Source: SW-9-67-25 sp964623735
Lineage (GTDB): Archaea > Halobacteriota > Halobacteria > Halobacteriales > Haloarculaceae
DNA: 14,798 nucleotides
NCBI GenBank assembly: GCA_964623735.1
Contig: CAZUVE010000065.1
Location: 1 to 14,798, forward strand
Direction: 5' to 3'
In this document: one piece after another, positions 1-6,887 of the stretch
Layout of the letters: each line of letters opens with the position of its first letter
How positions within the stretch are numbered: position 1 is the stretch's first letter
The notes under the pieces: generated by a model
What the model was told of the DNA's origin: nothing
The model's input: the letters and a program-made list of their open reading frames with translations, nothing else
Database searches by the model: none
Position numbers and translations under genes: made by a program

Positions 1-45
1 GTCCGTTCCTCGTCCCCGGCGGTTGTCCGTTCCTCGTCCCCGGCG
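1..45. repeat. 24-bp tandem repeat, two copies, within a coding region
   Basis: Bases 1-21 are identical to 25-45, giving a period of 24 bp. The unit is a multiple of three, so the minus-strand gene stays in frame and gains an eight-residue acidic repeat (AGDEERTT). The first copy touches the window edge, so more copies may lie outside. Confidence 0.9.
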
Positions 46-197
46 GAGGGAGATTCGGCGAGCCGGTCCCAAACCGCGTCGGGATCGGCCGCGTCCACGC
101 CGCGGTCCTCGAAGACGTCCTCGGCCTCGCCGAGGGGGTCGCCGTCGCGGTCGGAGACGTCCTCGAGGCGTTCGAACGGGTCCTCGTCGCCGCTCAT
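1..197 (-). CDS. Acidic hypothetical protein, N-terminal part (runs off window)
   Basis: Only the first 65 codons are inside the window; the gene continues beyond base 1. The ATG at 197-195 overlaps the TGA of the preceding minus-strand gene (ATGA), which fixes the start and suggests translational coupling. The visible protein begins MSGDEDPFERLEDVSDRDGD and is dominated by Asp and Glu, with hardly any hydrophobic stretch, so this part is probably soluble and perhaps disordered. The last visible residues contain two copies of an 8-residue unit (AGDEERTT) from a 24-bp tandem repeat. I recognise no family. Its place behind an RHH/zinc-ribbon gene and a RecA-like gene suggests a shared role, but function cannot be assigned. 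Confidence 0.72.
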   Translation of the reverse strand, partial: MSGDEDPFERLEDVSDRDGDPLGEAEDVFEDRGVDAADPDAVWDRLAESPSAGDEERTTAGDEER

Positions 198-985
198 TCG
201 CGCTCACCCGGTTCGAGCTGCGACGCGACGAGCAGCCGCGGTTTGTCAAAAAACCCCGAGGCCGCCTCGACGTCGGTCACTGTTGCCCCGCAGTGGGGAC
301 ACTCGGGGTCGGTCAACAGCGCGATGTCGACCCCCGTACCGCAGTGCTCGCACCGCCCGCGGTCGACGTCGGCCCGGGCCGCCGACCGCTTCAGGCGCTC
401 GACTGCCTCGCTGTTCCCCGTCTCCTGGGCGTCCCTGAGGTCGTTGACGGCCCACGCGACGGTCCGCAGGCGGCTCTCGAGTTCGTCGAGGCGGTCGGCC
501 AGGTCGGTCCCGAGCAGGTCGGATCCCTCGACGGTGTCCTCGAGGGCGGCGACACGTCCGGCCAGGGTGGCGACGCGCTCGAGTTCCTCGTGGCCGTGGT
601 CACGCGGCGCCTTCCTGTCGGCCTCCTTTTTGACCTGGACGACCCGGTCGCGGACGTCCGCGATGTCCTCCTCGTGGTCCTCCCGGAGAGCCTCGAGGCG
701 GTCGTCGAGGTGTTCCTGGACGGCGTCGGTCGCCTCCGTGACGGCCGGTCGCACCTGCCGGCGGACCTCGGCCTCGGCAGCGTCCGCGACGGTCTCGCGG
801 TCGGTGACCGGGAGGTCGTCCGCGCCGGCGTCGCCGTCGGCCACGGCCCGGTATGAGGCGAGAAGCTGGACGAGCAGTGTCTCCCGGTCGACGTCGAGTC
901 GCCGGGCCCGGTCGTCGAGCCAGCTGTCGAGATCGGCAGGCAACGACAGCGTCACCGACCCGTCGTCAGTCGACTCACTCGCCAT
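194..985 (-). CDS. Ribbon-helix-helix / coiled-coil / zinc-ribbon protein
   Basis: A 263-residue protein with three recognisable parts. Residues about 9-46 (SVTLSLPADLDSWLDDRARR and on) look like a CopG/Arc-type ribbon-helix-helix: a beta strand followed by two helices. Residues about 65-200 are highly charged, with heptad-like spacing typical of a long coiled coil. Residues 212-232 form a zinc ribbon with two CxxC knuckles (C212-E-H-C215 and C229-P-H-C232) separated by 13 residues. The frame is open up to a GTG at 1036. I chose the ATG at 985 because the RHH strand follows it closely and a TATA-like TTAT sits 27 nt upstream, fitting a leaderless transcript. It lies 51 bp after the RecA-like gene and overlaps the next gene by ATGA. 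A DNA-binding or scaffolding role is inference; exact function is unknown. Confidence 0.85.
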   Translation of the reverse strand: MASESTDDGSVTLSLPADLDSWLDDRARRLDVDRETLLVQLLASYRAVADGDAGADDLPVTDRETVADAAEAEVRRQVRPAVTEATDAVQEHLDDRLEALREDHEEDIADVRDRVVQVKKEADRKAPRDHGHEELERVATLAGRVAALEDTVEGSDLLGTDLADRLDELESRLRTVAWAVNDLRDAQETGNSEAVERLKRSAARADVDRGRCEHCGTGVDIALLTDPECPHCGATVTDVEAASGFFDKPRLLVASQLEPGERE

Positions 986-1008
986 CGAGTGTACTTGCCC
1001 CACGAAAC

Positions 1009-1016
1009 GGATAAGA
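1009..1016 (-). promoter_or_regulatory. Candidate TATA box for the RHH/zinc-ribbon gene
   Basis: The minus strand reads CTTATC here, centred near 1012-1013, about 27 nt upstream of the ATG at 985. That is the spacing expected of a haloarchaeal leaderless promoter. It would give this gene its own transcript in addition to read-through from the RecA-like gene. The match is short, so confidence is modest. Confidence 0.4.
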
Positions 1017-1036
1017 GTTTGCGCTGACGGTTCCAC

Positions 1037-1882
1037 TCACCTGATCTTGCGCACGTCGCTGATGTCGAAGCCGGCCTCGCCGAGTTCCGTCTCGAACTGG
1101 ACGATGTTCTCCTCCTCGAGCCCGGAGAGGACGCCCCGGAACTGCTCGATGACCAGCGTCCGGGCGCGCTCGCTGCCGCCAGTCTCCCACCGGAAGCGCA
1201 TGGTGCCGCTGCAGGCGTCGACCAGCTGGCCGTGCCGGGTCGCCGACAGCGTCTCGCGGGTGACGTGGAGCACGATCAGCCCGTTCCAGTCGTGGGCTGC
1301 CTTCTGGAGGCCCTTGACGAGGTATGTGACGTCCGACCACGCGACCTCCCCGCCCAGCGTGGCCACGAGGTCCGACAGCGAGTCGATGATGACGAGGTTA
1401 CCGGCGGCGTGTGCGGTCAGCTTCTCGCCGAGGGCGCTCAACAGCCCCTGGCGTTCCTCGTGGCGCTTGCGGAGGTTCTTGATGTGGGGCGACTCGTCGG
1501 TGTACCAGTCCCGCGGCACCGGGCTCACGTGGAAGAACTGCCGGGACAGGGAGTGAAACGTCACCGCGTCCAGCCCCCGCGACGCGACGTCGTCGTCCAT
1601 CGCCATCCCGATCTCCCGGCGGAGCTGGTCCTCCTCGGCGGAGAACGAGATGTAGTGGATCTCCCCGGGGAGCCTGGCGTCGGCGTGCAGGTCGCCGTAG
1701 TAGAGGTCGAACAGGTCCTCGTCGTCGCCGGCCCGGGCCAGGCCGTTCATCGCCGCCGTGGTGTAGACGAACTCCCGCGCCCCGGCCCCCGGCTCCCCGG
1801 ACAGGAGCACGACGCTCCCGGCCGGCGCGCCGCCCCCGATGAGCTGGTCCAGCCTGTTGACGCCGAACGGCAGACGGTCCAT
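1037..1882 (-). CDS. RecA/KaiC-superfamily (RAD55/HTR-like) protein with degenerate Walker A
   Basis: A 281-residue protein with the fold signature of RecA/KaiC/RAD55 ATPases. The N-terminus (PFGVNRLDQLIGGGAPAGSV) is the usual lead-in to the P-loop. The P-loop itself, residues 29-38, reads GEPGAGAREF: the glycines are kept, but the invariant lysine and following Ser/Thr are replaced by Ala35-Arg36. A clear Walker B strand, NLVIIDS, lies at 162-168, and a later hydrophobic strand (LIVLHVTRE) near 202-210 fits the sensor strand. Haloarchaea carry such proteins, often annotated HTR-like or RAD55-family. With the lysine lost, it may bind nucleotide weakly or act as a non-catalytic partner (inference). 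It begins at the ATG at 1882, is divergent from the PHP gene, and heads the minus-strand cluster. Confidence 0.85.
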   Translation of the reverse strand: MDRLPFGVNRLDQLIGGGAPAGSVVLLSGEPGAGAREFVYTTAAMNGLARAGDDEDLFDLYYGDLHADARLPGEIHYISFSAEEDQLRREIGMAMDDDVASRGLDAVTFHSLSRQFFHVSPVPRDWYTDESPHIKNLRKRHEERQGLLSALGEKLTAHAAGNLVIIDSLSDLVATLGGEVAWSDVTYLVKGLQKAAHDWNGLIVLHVTRETLSATRHGQLVDACSGTMRFRWETGGSERARTLVIEQFRGVLSGLEEENIVQFETELGEAGFDISDVRKIR

Positions 1883-1904
1883 ACACTAACGTGCGGGCCG
1901 GCGC

Positions 1905-1914
1905 GGTTAAATTC
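1905..1914 (-). promoter_or_regulatory. TATA box of the RecA-like gene (leaderless)
   Basis: On the minus strand the sequence reads GAATTTAACC, with TTTAA at 1911-1907. Its centre is 27 nt upstream of the A of the ATG at 1882, the classic position for an archaeal TATA box driving a leaderless transcript. The surroundings are very GC-rich, so this AT island stands out. Confidence 0.65.
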
Positions 1915-1973
1915 CCGACGGCCGCCGCCCCCGTATGATGGCACACCGGGCGCCGCCTGCCGGGATAGAAAAC

Positions 1974-1982
1974 GACTAAACC
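1974..1982 (+). promoter_or_regulatory. Candidate TATA box of the PHP gene (leaderless)
   Basis: The sequence GACTAAACC lies in the 123-bp divergent gap and is centred about 27 nt before the GTG at 2006. This supports GTG 2006 as the translation start over GTG 2012 or ATG 2039. The divergent gap holds one promoter for each direction; I see no other gene in it. Confidence 0.45.
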
Positions 1983-2005
1983 GGACAGCGAAAACCAACG
2001 GGACA

Positions 2006-2773
2006 GTGACGGTGACGGGCAGGGGCACACGCGTCGACATGCACACGAAGGTGCTGGACGAGGGGGTGGTCAGGCGCGCCAAGAACCGCGGGCTCGACGC
2101 GCTGGTCTACGCGCCACACTTCACGCGGTGGCCAGACATCCGCGAGCGCGCCGCGGCCCTCTCCGACGGCGACCTGCTGGTCGTGCCCGGCCGGGAACTG
2201 TTCACCGGCGACTGGCGGACCCGCCGGCACGTCCTCGCGCTGGACCTCGACGAGCCGATCCCCGACTTCCTCACGCTGGCGGGGACGATGGAGGAACTCG
2301 CCCGCCAGGGTGCGGTCGTTCTCGCGCCACACCCCGGCTTTCTGACCATCAGTCTCGGCCGCGAACAGATCGACCACTACCGGGACCGCCTCGACGGCGT
2401 CGAGGTGTACAACCCCAAACACCTCCCGCAGCACAACCGCCGCGCCCGGGAGTTCGCTGCCGAGTCCGACCTGCCGGCGTTCACCTCGTCGTACGCCCAC
2501 CTCCGGGGGACGGTCGGCGAGGCGTGGACGGCATTCGAGCGGGACATCGACAGTGCGGCCGACCTGTACGCGGCTCTCGGGGCAGGCGCCGAGCGGACCG
2601 TCGAGCGGCGGCACGGCCCCACCCACTACGCCCGGCGCGCCCTCGAGTTCGCGCACATCAGCTGGGAGAACTCCTGGAAGAAACTCGACCGCATGTACCT
2701 CTCCGGGACCGAGCCGACCCACCCCACCCACGTCGCCTACGACGGCCGGTTCGACGACGTCCGCGTGTACTGA
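2006..2773 (+). CDS. PHP-superfamily protein (putative metal-dependent phosphoesterase)
   Basis: A 255-residue protein resembling PHP (polymerase and histidinol phosphatase) domain proteins of haloarchaea. The first strand and motif read RVDMHTKV (D11, H13), followed by YAPHFTR (H38), VVPGRELFTGDW (E64), RHVLAL (H75), LAPHPGF (H109) and SSYAHLRGTVGEAW (H165). These fall in the order of PHP metal ligands, but the usual DxHxH begins DxHxK, and the late D-x-H position reads Y-A-H. I chose GTG 2006 because the RVDMH strand belongs to the fold and would be cut by starting at ATG 2039, and because a TATA-like box lies 27 nt upstream; GTG 2012 is nearly as good. The C-terminus (SGTEPTHPTHVAYDGRFDDV) looks complete. 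Hydrolysis of a phosphoester is inferred from the family; the substrate is unknown. Confidence 0.8.
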   Translation: MTVTGRGTRVDMHTKVLDEGVVRRAKNRGLDALVYAPHFTRWPDIRERAAALSDGDLLVVPGRELFTGDWRTRRHVLALDLDEPIPDFLTLAGTMEELARQGAVVLAPHPGFLTISLGREQIDHYRDRLDGVEVYNPKHLPQHNRRAREFAAESDLPAFTSSYAHLRGTVGEAWTAFERDIDSAADLYAALGAGAERTVERRHGPTHYARRALEFAHISWENSWKKLDRMYLSGTEPTHPTHVAYDGRFDDVRVY

Positions 2774-2776
2774 TAG

Positions 2777-2850
2777 GGATTGCTGTAGCTATTTTCCAGG
2801 TCGACCGTACGGTGTACTGCGGTTGATCCGGGAATGAACTACAGCAATCC
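2777..2850. mobile_element. 74-bp element with terminal inverted repeats (MITE-like)
   Basis: The arm GGATTGCTGTAG at 2777-2788 is repeated exactly in inverted orientation as CTACAGCAATCC at 2839-2850. Similarity runs inward to about 21 bp per arm (17 of 21 match). The centre contains a 10-bp palindrome, ACCGTACGGT, at 2804-2813. Such a short element with inverted ends and no coding capacity resembles a MITE left by an insertion sequence. I see no clean direct target duplication in the flanks. It begins 4 nt after the PHP stop codon and lies between convergent genes, so the transcript could also fold as a long hairpin and act as a bidirectional terminator. Confidence 0.6.
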
Positions 2851-2884
2851 GTATGAGGGCGCCGAAACGGAACGACCGGCGCCG

Positions 2885-4621
2885 CTACTCGTCGTCGGGC
2901 TCCCGGGTGTCGGCCCGGCCGTCCCGGTCGTCGAACAGGTCCTCCAGGTCGACCCCGTACTCGTCGGCGGCAGCGCCGGCCGACACCTTGCCCAGGCGGA
3001 CGTCCCGGGCAATCGCGTCGAGCGACCGCTCCGCGGGGTCGCCGTACCCGCCGGCACCCGGCGTACGGACGCTGACGACGTCGCCGGCCTGGAGTTCGCG
3101 GGTGGCCTTCGCCGGGAGCCGCGTCGACTCGCCGTCCCGCCGGAGACGGGCCTCGCCGGTCGTCCCGTCGGCACCGCCGGCCAGGCCGTACGGCGCGTGT
3201 TCGTGGCGCTCGGCCAGCAGGTTGAACGTCGCGCGGTGATCCCGGACGGCGATGTCGCGGCGGACGCCCAGCCCCCCGCGGAACTGGCCGGCCCCGCCCG
3301 AGTCCTCGCGGAGGCCGTACGCCTCGACCCGGAGCGGGTAGGCGGTCTCCAGCACCTCGGCGGGCGTGTTGAGGGTGTTGGACATGTGGACGTGGACGCC
3401 GTCCATCCCGTCCTTGCCGGCGCGGCCGCCGAACCCGCCGGCCTGTGTCTCGTAGAAGGTGTACGGGCTGCCGTCGCGGGGATCGGTGCCGCCGAAGGTG
3501 ACGTTGTTCATCGTCCCCTGGCAGCCCGCGACGACCCGCCCGGGGTCGGCCTGTGCGAACGCACCCAGGACGACGTCGGTCACCCGCTGTGAGGTCTCGA
3601 GGTTGCCGCCGACCACCGCAGCCGGCGGGTCCGGGTCGACGAGCGACCCGTCGGGCGTCTCGATGGTTATCGGGCGGTAGCAGCCGTGGTTGGGAGGGAT
3701 GTCCGGGTCGGTGACGCACCGCACCGCGTAGTAGGTCGCGGAGGCGGTCACTGCGAAGACGGCGTTGATCGGCCCCTCGGTCTGGTCGGCCGTCCCCGCG
3801 AAGTCCACGGTGACGGCGTCGCCGTCGACCGTCACGGCGGCCCGGACGGGCAGGTCCTCGTTGCCCCGGCCGTCGCCGTCGAGGACGTCCTCGAAGGTGT
3901 AGGTGCCGTCGGGCAGTGCCTCGATCTCGGCGCGCATCCGCCGCTCGGAGTAGTCCTTGATCTCCGACAGGGCCGCTTGTACCTCGGCGACCCCGTGCTC
4001 GTCGAGCAGTTCCTCGAACCGCCGGCGGCCGGTGCGGTTGGCCGCCTCCTGGGCGCGAAGGTCGCCCACCCGCTCGTCGGGCGTGCGGACGTTGGCCTGT
4101 ATGAGGTCCATCACCGCCGGGTTGCGGTCGCCGCGCTCGTAGAGTTTGACCGGCGGGATGCGCAGCCCCTCCTGGTAGATCTCGGTGGAGTCGGCGGCCA
4201 CGCTCCCGGCGCGGGCGCCGCCGACGTCGGCATGGTGGGCGCGGTTGGCTGCGAACGCGACCACCTCCCCGCCCTCGAAGACCGGCGTCACCAGCGTCAG
4301 GTCCGGGAGGTGCGCGCCCCCGCGGTAGGGGTCGTTCAGGAGCACCGCGTCGCCGGGTTCGAGGTCGGCGGGCGGGAACCGGTCGAGCGCCGCCGCGACC
4401 GAGAAGGGCATCGCGCCCAGGTGGACGGGCATGTTCTCGGCCTGGCTCACCATCTCCCCCTCGCCGTCGAACAGCGCACACGAGCAGTCCCGCCGCTCCT
4501 TGATGTTCGGCGAGTAGCTCGTCCGGACGAGCGTCGCGTTCATCTCCCCACAGACCGCCTCGCAGCCGTTGCGGACCACCTCGAGCGTGACCGGGTCGAT
4601 GTCCCCGTTGGTGCCGTTCAT
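2885..4621 (-). CDS. hyuB: Hydantoinase/oxoprolinase B subunit
   Basis: A 578-residue HyuB-family protein, the usual length for a stand-alone B subunit. Family hallmarks include the N-terminal IDPVTLEVVRNG, SYSPNIKERRDCSCALFD near 35-52, NDPYRGGAHLPD at 96-107, NRAHHADVGG at 126-135, the Gly-rich AGGFGGRAGKDGMDGVH, and the C-terminal GAGGYGDP at 522-529. With HyuA it should form an ATP-dependent amidohydrolase or carboxylase-type enzyme of the 5-oxoprolinase / N-methylhydantoinase / acetone carboxylase superfamily, acting on a cyclic amide or ketone in the cytoplasm. The ATG at 4621 lies 37 bp after the hyuA stop, so the pair is almost certainly one transcript. No racemase, HyuC hydrolase or transporter gene lies beside it here. 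Substrate cannot be told from sequence. Confidence 0.93.
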   Translation of the reverse strand: MNGTNGDIDPVTLEVVRNGCEAVCGEMNATLVRTSYSPNIKERRDCSCALFDGEGEMVSQAENMPVHLGAMPFSVAAALDRFPPADLEPGDAVLLNDPYRGGAHLPDLTLVTPVFEGGEVVAFAANRAHHADVGGARAGSVAADSTEIYQEGLRIPPVKLYERGDRNPAVMDLIQANVRTPDERVGDLRAQEAANRTGRRRFEELLDEHGVAEVQAALSEIKDYSERRMRAEIEALPDGTYTFEDVLDGDGRGNEDLPVRAAVTVDGDAVTVDFAGTADQTEGPINAVFAVTASATYYAVRCVTDPDIPPNHGCYRPITIETPDGSLVDPDPPAAVVGGNLETSQRVTDVVLGAFAQADPGRVVAGCQGTMNNVTFGGTDPRDGSPYTFYETQAGGFGGRAGKDGMDGVHVHMSNTLNTPAEVLETAYPLRVEAYGLREDSGGAGQFRGGLGVRRDIAVRDHRATFNLLAERHEHAPYGLAGGADGTTGEARLRRDGESTRLPAKATRELQAGDVVSVRTPGAGGYGDPAERSLDAIARDVRLGKVSAGAAADEYGVDLEDLFDDRDGRADTREPDDE

Positions 4622-4658
4622 CGCTCGGCCCCCAGTAGCGGCGTGGTGGCGCTCCCGT

Positions 4659-6695
4659 TCACGCCCCCACCTCCACGTGCAGATTGCCGTACTCGTCGAC
4701 GCGGGCGCGCTGCCCGGGGTGGACGGCGACGGTGCTCTCCCGGCCCTCGACGACCGCCGGCCGGTCGAGGCCCGTCTCGGTGGGCAGGGCGTCCCGGTCG
4801 TAGACCCGCGCCTCCCGCGCCCGGTTGCCGTAGACGACCTCCCGGGTCCCGGTGATAGCGTCCTCGACAGTTCCGCCGGCGGGTTCGGGGTGGAGGTCGG
4901 GTTCCTCGACGACCCCGCGGGCCCGCAGGCGGACCGTCACGAGTTCGACCGGTTCCTCGGGGTAGGCGTGGCCGTACCGCTTCTCGTGGCGGTCGTGGAA
5001 CCGCCGGGCCACGGTCTCCATGTCGTCGGCGGTCAGGTCGCCGCCGGGGACGGACACCGCGAGGTCGAACGACTGGCCGGCGTAGCGCAGGTCGACGCGG
5101 CGCTCGAAGCGCACCCGCTCCTCGGGCAGGGCTTCCTCGCGGAGGCGCTCGCGGCCCCGCGCCTCGAAGCGCCGGAACTGCTCGGTCAGATCCCCGGGCG
5201 ACACCTCGGCCCAGGGGCGCACCCGAGAGGTGCTGAAGTCGTAGAGGGTGTCGCTGATGAGCAGTCCGAGCGCCGAGAGGACCCCCGCCGTCCGCGGGAC
5301 GATGACCCGTGGAACCTCGAGTTGCTCAGCGAGTTTCGGCGCGTGGAGCGGGCCCGCGCCGCCGAACGCGACCAGCGCGAACCGCCGGGGGTCGTGGCCC
5401 CGCTCGACCGAGACCACGCGGAGCGCGCGCTCCATGTTCGCGTTCGCCACGTCGAGGACGCCCTGGGCGGCCTCGCGCACCGAGAGACCCAGCGGGTCGG
5501 CGAGGTCCCGCTCGAGGACGGCGCGGACGTCCTCGACCTCGACGTCGAGTTCCCCCGAGAGGAACGACCCCGGGTCGAGCCGGCCGAGGACGAGCTGGGC
5601 GTCGGTGATGGTCGGGCGGTCGCCCCCGCGGCCGTAGCAGACCGGGCCGGGGTCCGCGCCGGCGCTCTTCGGGCCGACGCGCAGGGCGCCGCCGGCGTCC
5701 AGCCACGCCACCGACCCGCCACCGGCGCCGACGGTATGGATGTCGATCATCGGGACACTGACCGGGTACTCCCCGACCTCGACGTCGGTCGTCACGAGCG
5801 GGTCGCCGCCCTCGACCAGCGAGACGTCACAGGAGGTCCCGCCCATGTCCAGCGTGACGACGTCGTCGACGCCACACAGCCCGGCCACGTAGGTCGCGCC
5901 CTGGACGCCGGCCGCAGGGCCGGAGAGCAGCGTCTTCACCGGCCGCTCGCGCGCGGCCTCGGCCGTGAGGATGCCGCCGTTGGACTGCATGATCTTGAGG
6001 TCGGCCTCGACGCCCAGCCCGGCGACGCGCCCCTCCAGGCGGCCCAGGTACCGCTCGACGACCGGTGCGAGCGCGGCGTTCAGCGCCGTCACGAGCGTCC
6101 GCTCGTACTCGCGGATCTCCGGCAGCACGTCGCTGGACAGCGACACCGACACCCCGTCGCACTCCTCTGCGAGTATCTCTCGGACCCGACGCTCGTGATC
6201 GGCGTTCTCGAAGGAAAAGAGGAGGCTGACTGCGACGCTCTCGACGCCCGCCAGGTCGGCGGCGACCCCCCGAACGGCCCCCTCGTCGAGCGGTTCCGTC
6301 ACGTCGCCGCGCTCGTCGACGCGTTCGGGCACCCCGTACCGGCGGTCCCGCGGGACGACCGGCGCGGGCTTCTCGGCCTGGAAGTCGTAGATGTCCGGCC
6401 GGGCCTGCCGGCCGATCTCGAGGGCGTCCCGGAACCCCTCGGTTGTCACGAGCGCCGTCTCGGCCCACGCCTCCTCGAGGACGGCGTTGGTCGCGACGGT
6501 CGTCCCGTGGCCGAGAAACCTGACGTCGCCGAACGCGAGGCCGTCGCGCCCGGCGACCTTCCGGAGGCCGTCGACGACGCCGTCGTCGGGGTTCCCGGGG
6601 GTCGAGGGGGTCTTGCTCACCGCCACGGCGCCGTCCCGGACGGTGACGATGTCGGTGAAGGTCCCGCCGATGTCGACCCCGACCCGCGCCGTCAT
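4659..6695 (-). CDS. hyuA: Hydantoinase/oxoprolinase A subunit
   Basis: A 678-residue HyuA-family protein with the ASKHA-type nucleotide-binding fold. The first phosphate-binding loop is VGVDIGGTFTDIV at residues 5-17. Next come LGHGTTVATNAVLE (61-74), LKIMQSNGG (233-241), SGPAAGVQGA (258-267) and the second phosphate loop LDMGGTSCDVSLV (282-294). IDIHTVGAGGGSVAW (317-331) and GPKSAGADPGPVCYGRGG (341-358) are also typical. HyuA supplies the ATP-dependent step that activates the substrate for HyuB. The ATG at 6695 is the natural start, since the first strand follows within five residues. It is the first gene of the hyuAB transcript; the start codon overlaps the stop of a possible 17-codon upstream ORF. 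Confidence 0.93.
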   Translation of the reverse strand: MTARVGVDIGGTFTDIVTVRDGAVAVSKTPSTPGNPDDGVVDGLRKVAGRDGLAFGDVRFLGHGTTVATNAVLEEAWAETALVTTEGFRDALEIGRQARPDIYDFQAEKPAPVVPRDRRYGVPERVDERGDVTEPLDEGAVRGVAADLAGVESVAVSLLFSFENADHERRVREILAEECDGVSVSLSSDVLPEIREYERTLVTALNAALAPVVERYLGRLEGRVAGLGVEADLKIMQSNGGILTAEAARERPVKTLLSGPAAGVQGATYVAGLCGVDDVVTLDMGGTSCDVSLVEGGDPLVTTDVEVGEYPVSVPMIDIHTVGAGGGSVAWLDAGGALRVGPKSAGADPGPVCYGRGGDRPTITDAQLVLGRLDPGSFLSGELDVEVEDVRAVLERDLADPLGLSVREAAQGVLDVANANMERALRVVSVERGHDPRRFALVAFGGAGPLHAPKLAEQLEVPRVIVPRTAGVLSALGLLISDTLYDFSTSRVRPWAEVSPGDLTEQFRRFEARGRERLREEALPEERVRFERRVDLRYAGQSFDLAVSVPGGDLTADDMETVARRFHDRHEKRYGHAYPEEPVELVTVRLRARGVVEEPDLHPEPAGGTVEDAITGTREVVYGNRAREARVYDRDALPTETGLDRPAVVEGRESTVAVHPGQRARVDEYGNLHVEVGA

Positions 6696-6745
6696 CCGGG
6701 GCCACCCCGCCGATCCAACCTGTCGCCGGCGCGTGTCTCGCGCAT
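6692..6745 (-). CDS. Possible 17-codon leader peptide overlapping the hyuA start
   Basis: An ATG at 6745 opens a frame encoding MRETRAGDRLDRRGGPG. It stops at TGA 6694-6692, which overlaps the hyuA ATG as ATGA. The ATG lies a few nucleotides after the position predicted for transcription start from the TATA-like box at 6771-6780. If real, it would be translated from a nearly leaderless mRNA and pass ribosomes to hyuA by coupling. The peptide is short and Arg/Gly-rich, with no recognised family, so it could be a chance frame in GC-rich DNA. Confidence 0.3.
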   Translation of the reverse strand: MRETRAGDRLDRRGGPG

Positions 6746-6769
6746 CTATCCCGCGGATGGGGGCCCGTC

Positions 6770-6780
6770 GTGTAATATGT
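6770..6780 (-). promoter_or_regulatory. Candidate TATA box for hyuAB
   Basis: The minus strand reads ACATATTACAC, a strong AT island in the 192-bp divergent gap between hyuA and the K+ channel gene. Transcription would start near 6749, leaving about 54 nt before the hyuA ATG or about 4 nt before the small ORF at 6745. No other TATA-like sequence lies at 27 nt from hyuA itself. Confidence 0.5.
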
Positions 6781-6818
6781 ACCGCCCCGGCAGGCGCGGT
6801 CCCGCGTGGAACGGGGGA

Positions 6819-6827
6819 ATTTTATAG
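6819..6827 (+). promoter_or_regulatory. TATA box for the K+ channel gene
   Basis: ATTTTATAG follows a G-rich run and is the best TATA match in this gap. Transcription is predicted near 6850, about 38 nt before the GTG at 6888. No ATG, GTG or TTG in the channel frame lies at the predicted transcription start. Confidence 0.6.
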
Positions 6828-6887
6828 TGTTCAGTCGCCGATACGTACGTCGCGGACACGTACCGGATCGCTCGGCGTTACGCCGCG

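Noticed and set aside
243..1556. Long plus-strand open frame (437 codons) opposite the RHH and RecA-like genes
   Set aside because: Its protein is a Ser/Arg/Thr-rich low-complexity string with no family resemblance, and it crosses two well-supported minus-strand genes. It is a GC-driven antisense shadow.
1935..1979. 14-codon frame in the divergent gap between the RecA-like and PHP genes
   Set aside because: No ribosome site, no well-placed promoter and no coupling to a following gene.
2658..4481. 607-codon minus-strand frame overlapping hyuB
   Set aside because: Arg/Pro/Gly-rich composition unlike haloarchaeal proteins, and out of frame with the clearly conserved hyuB.
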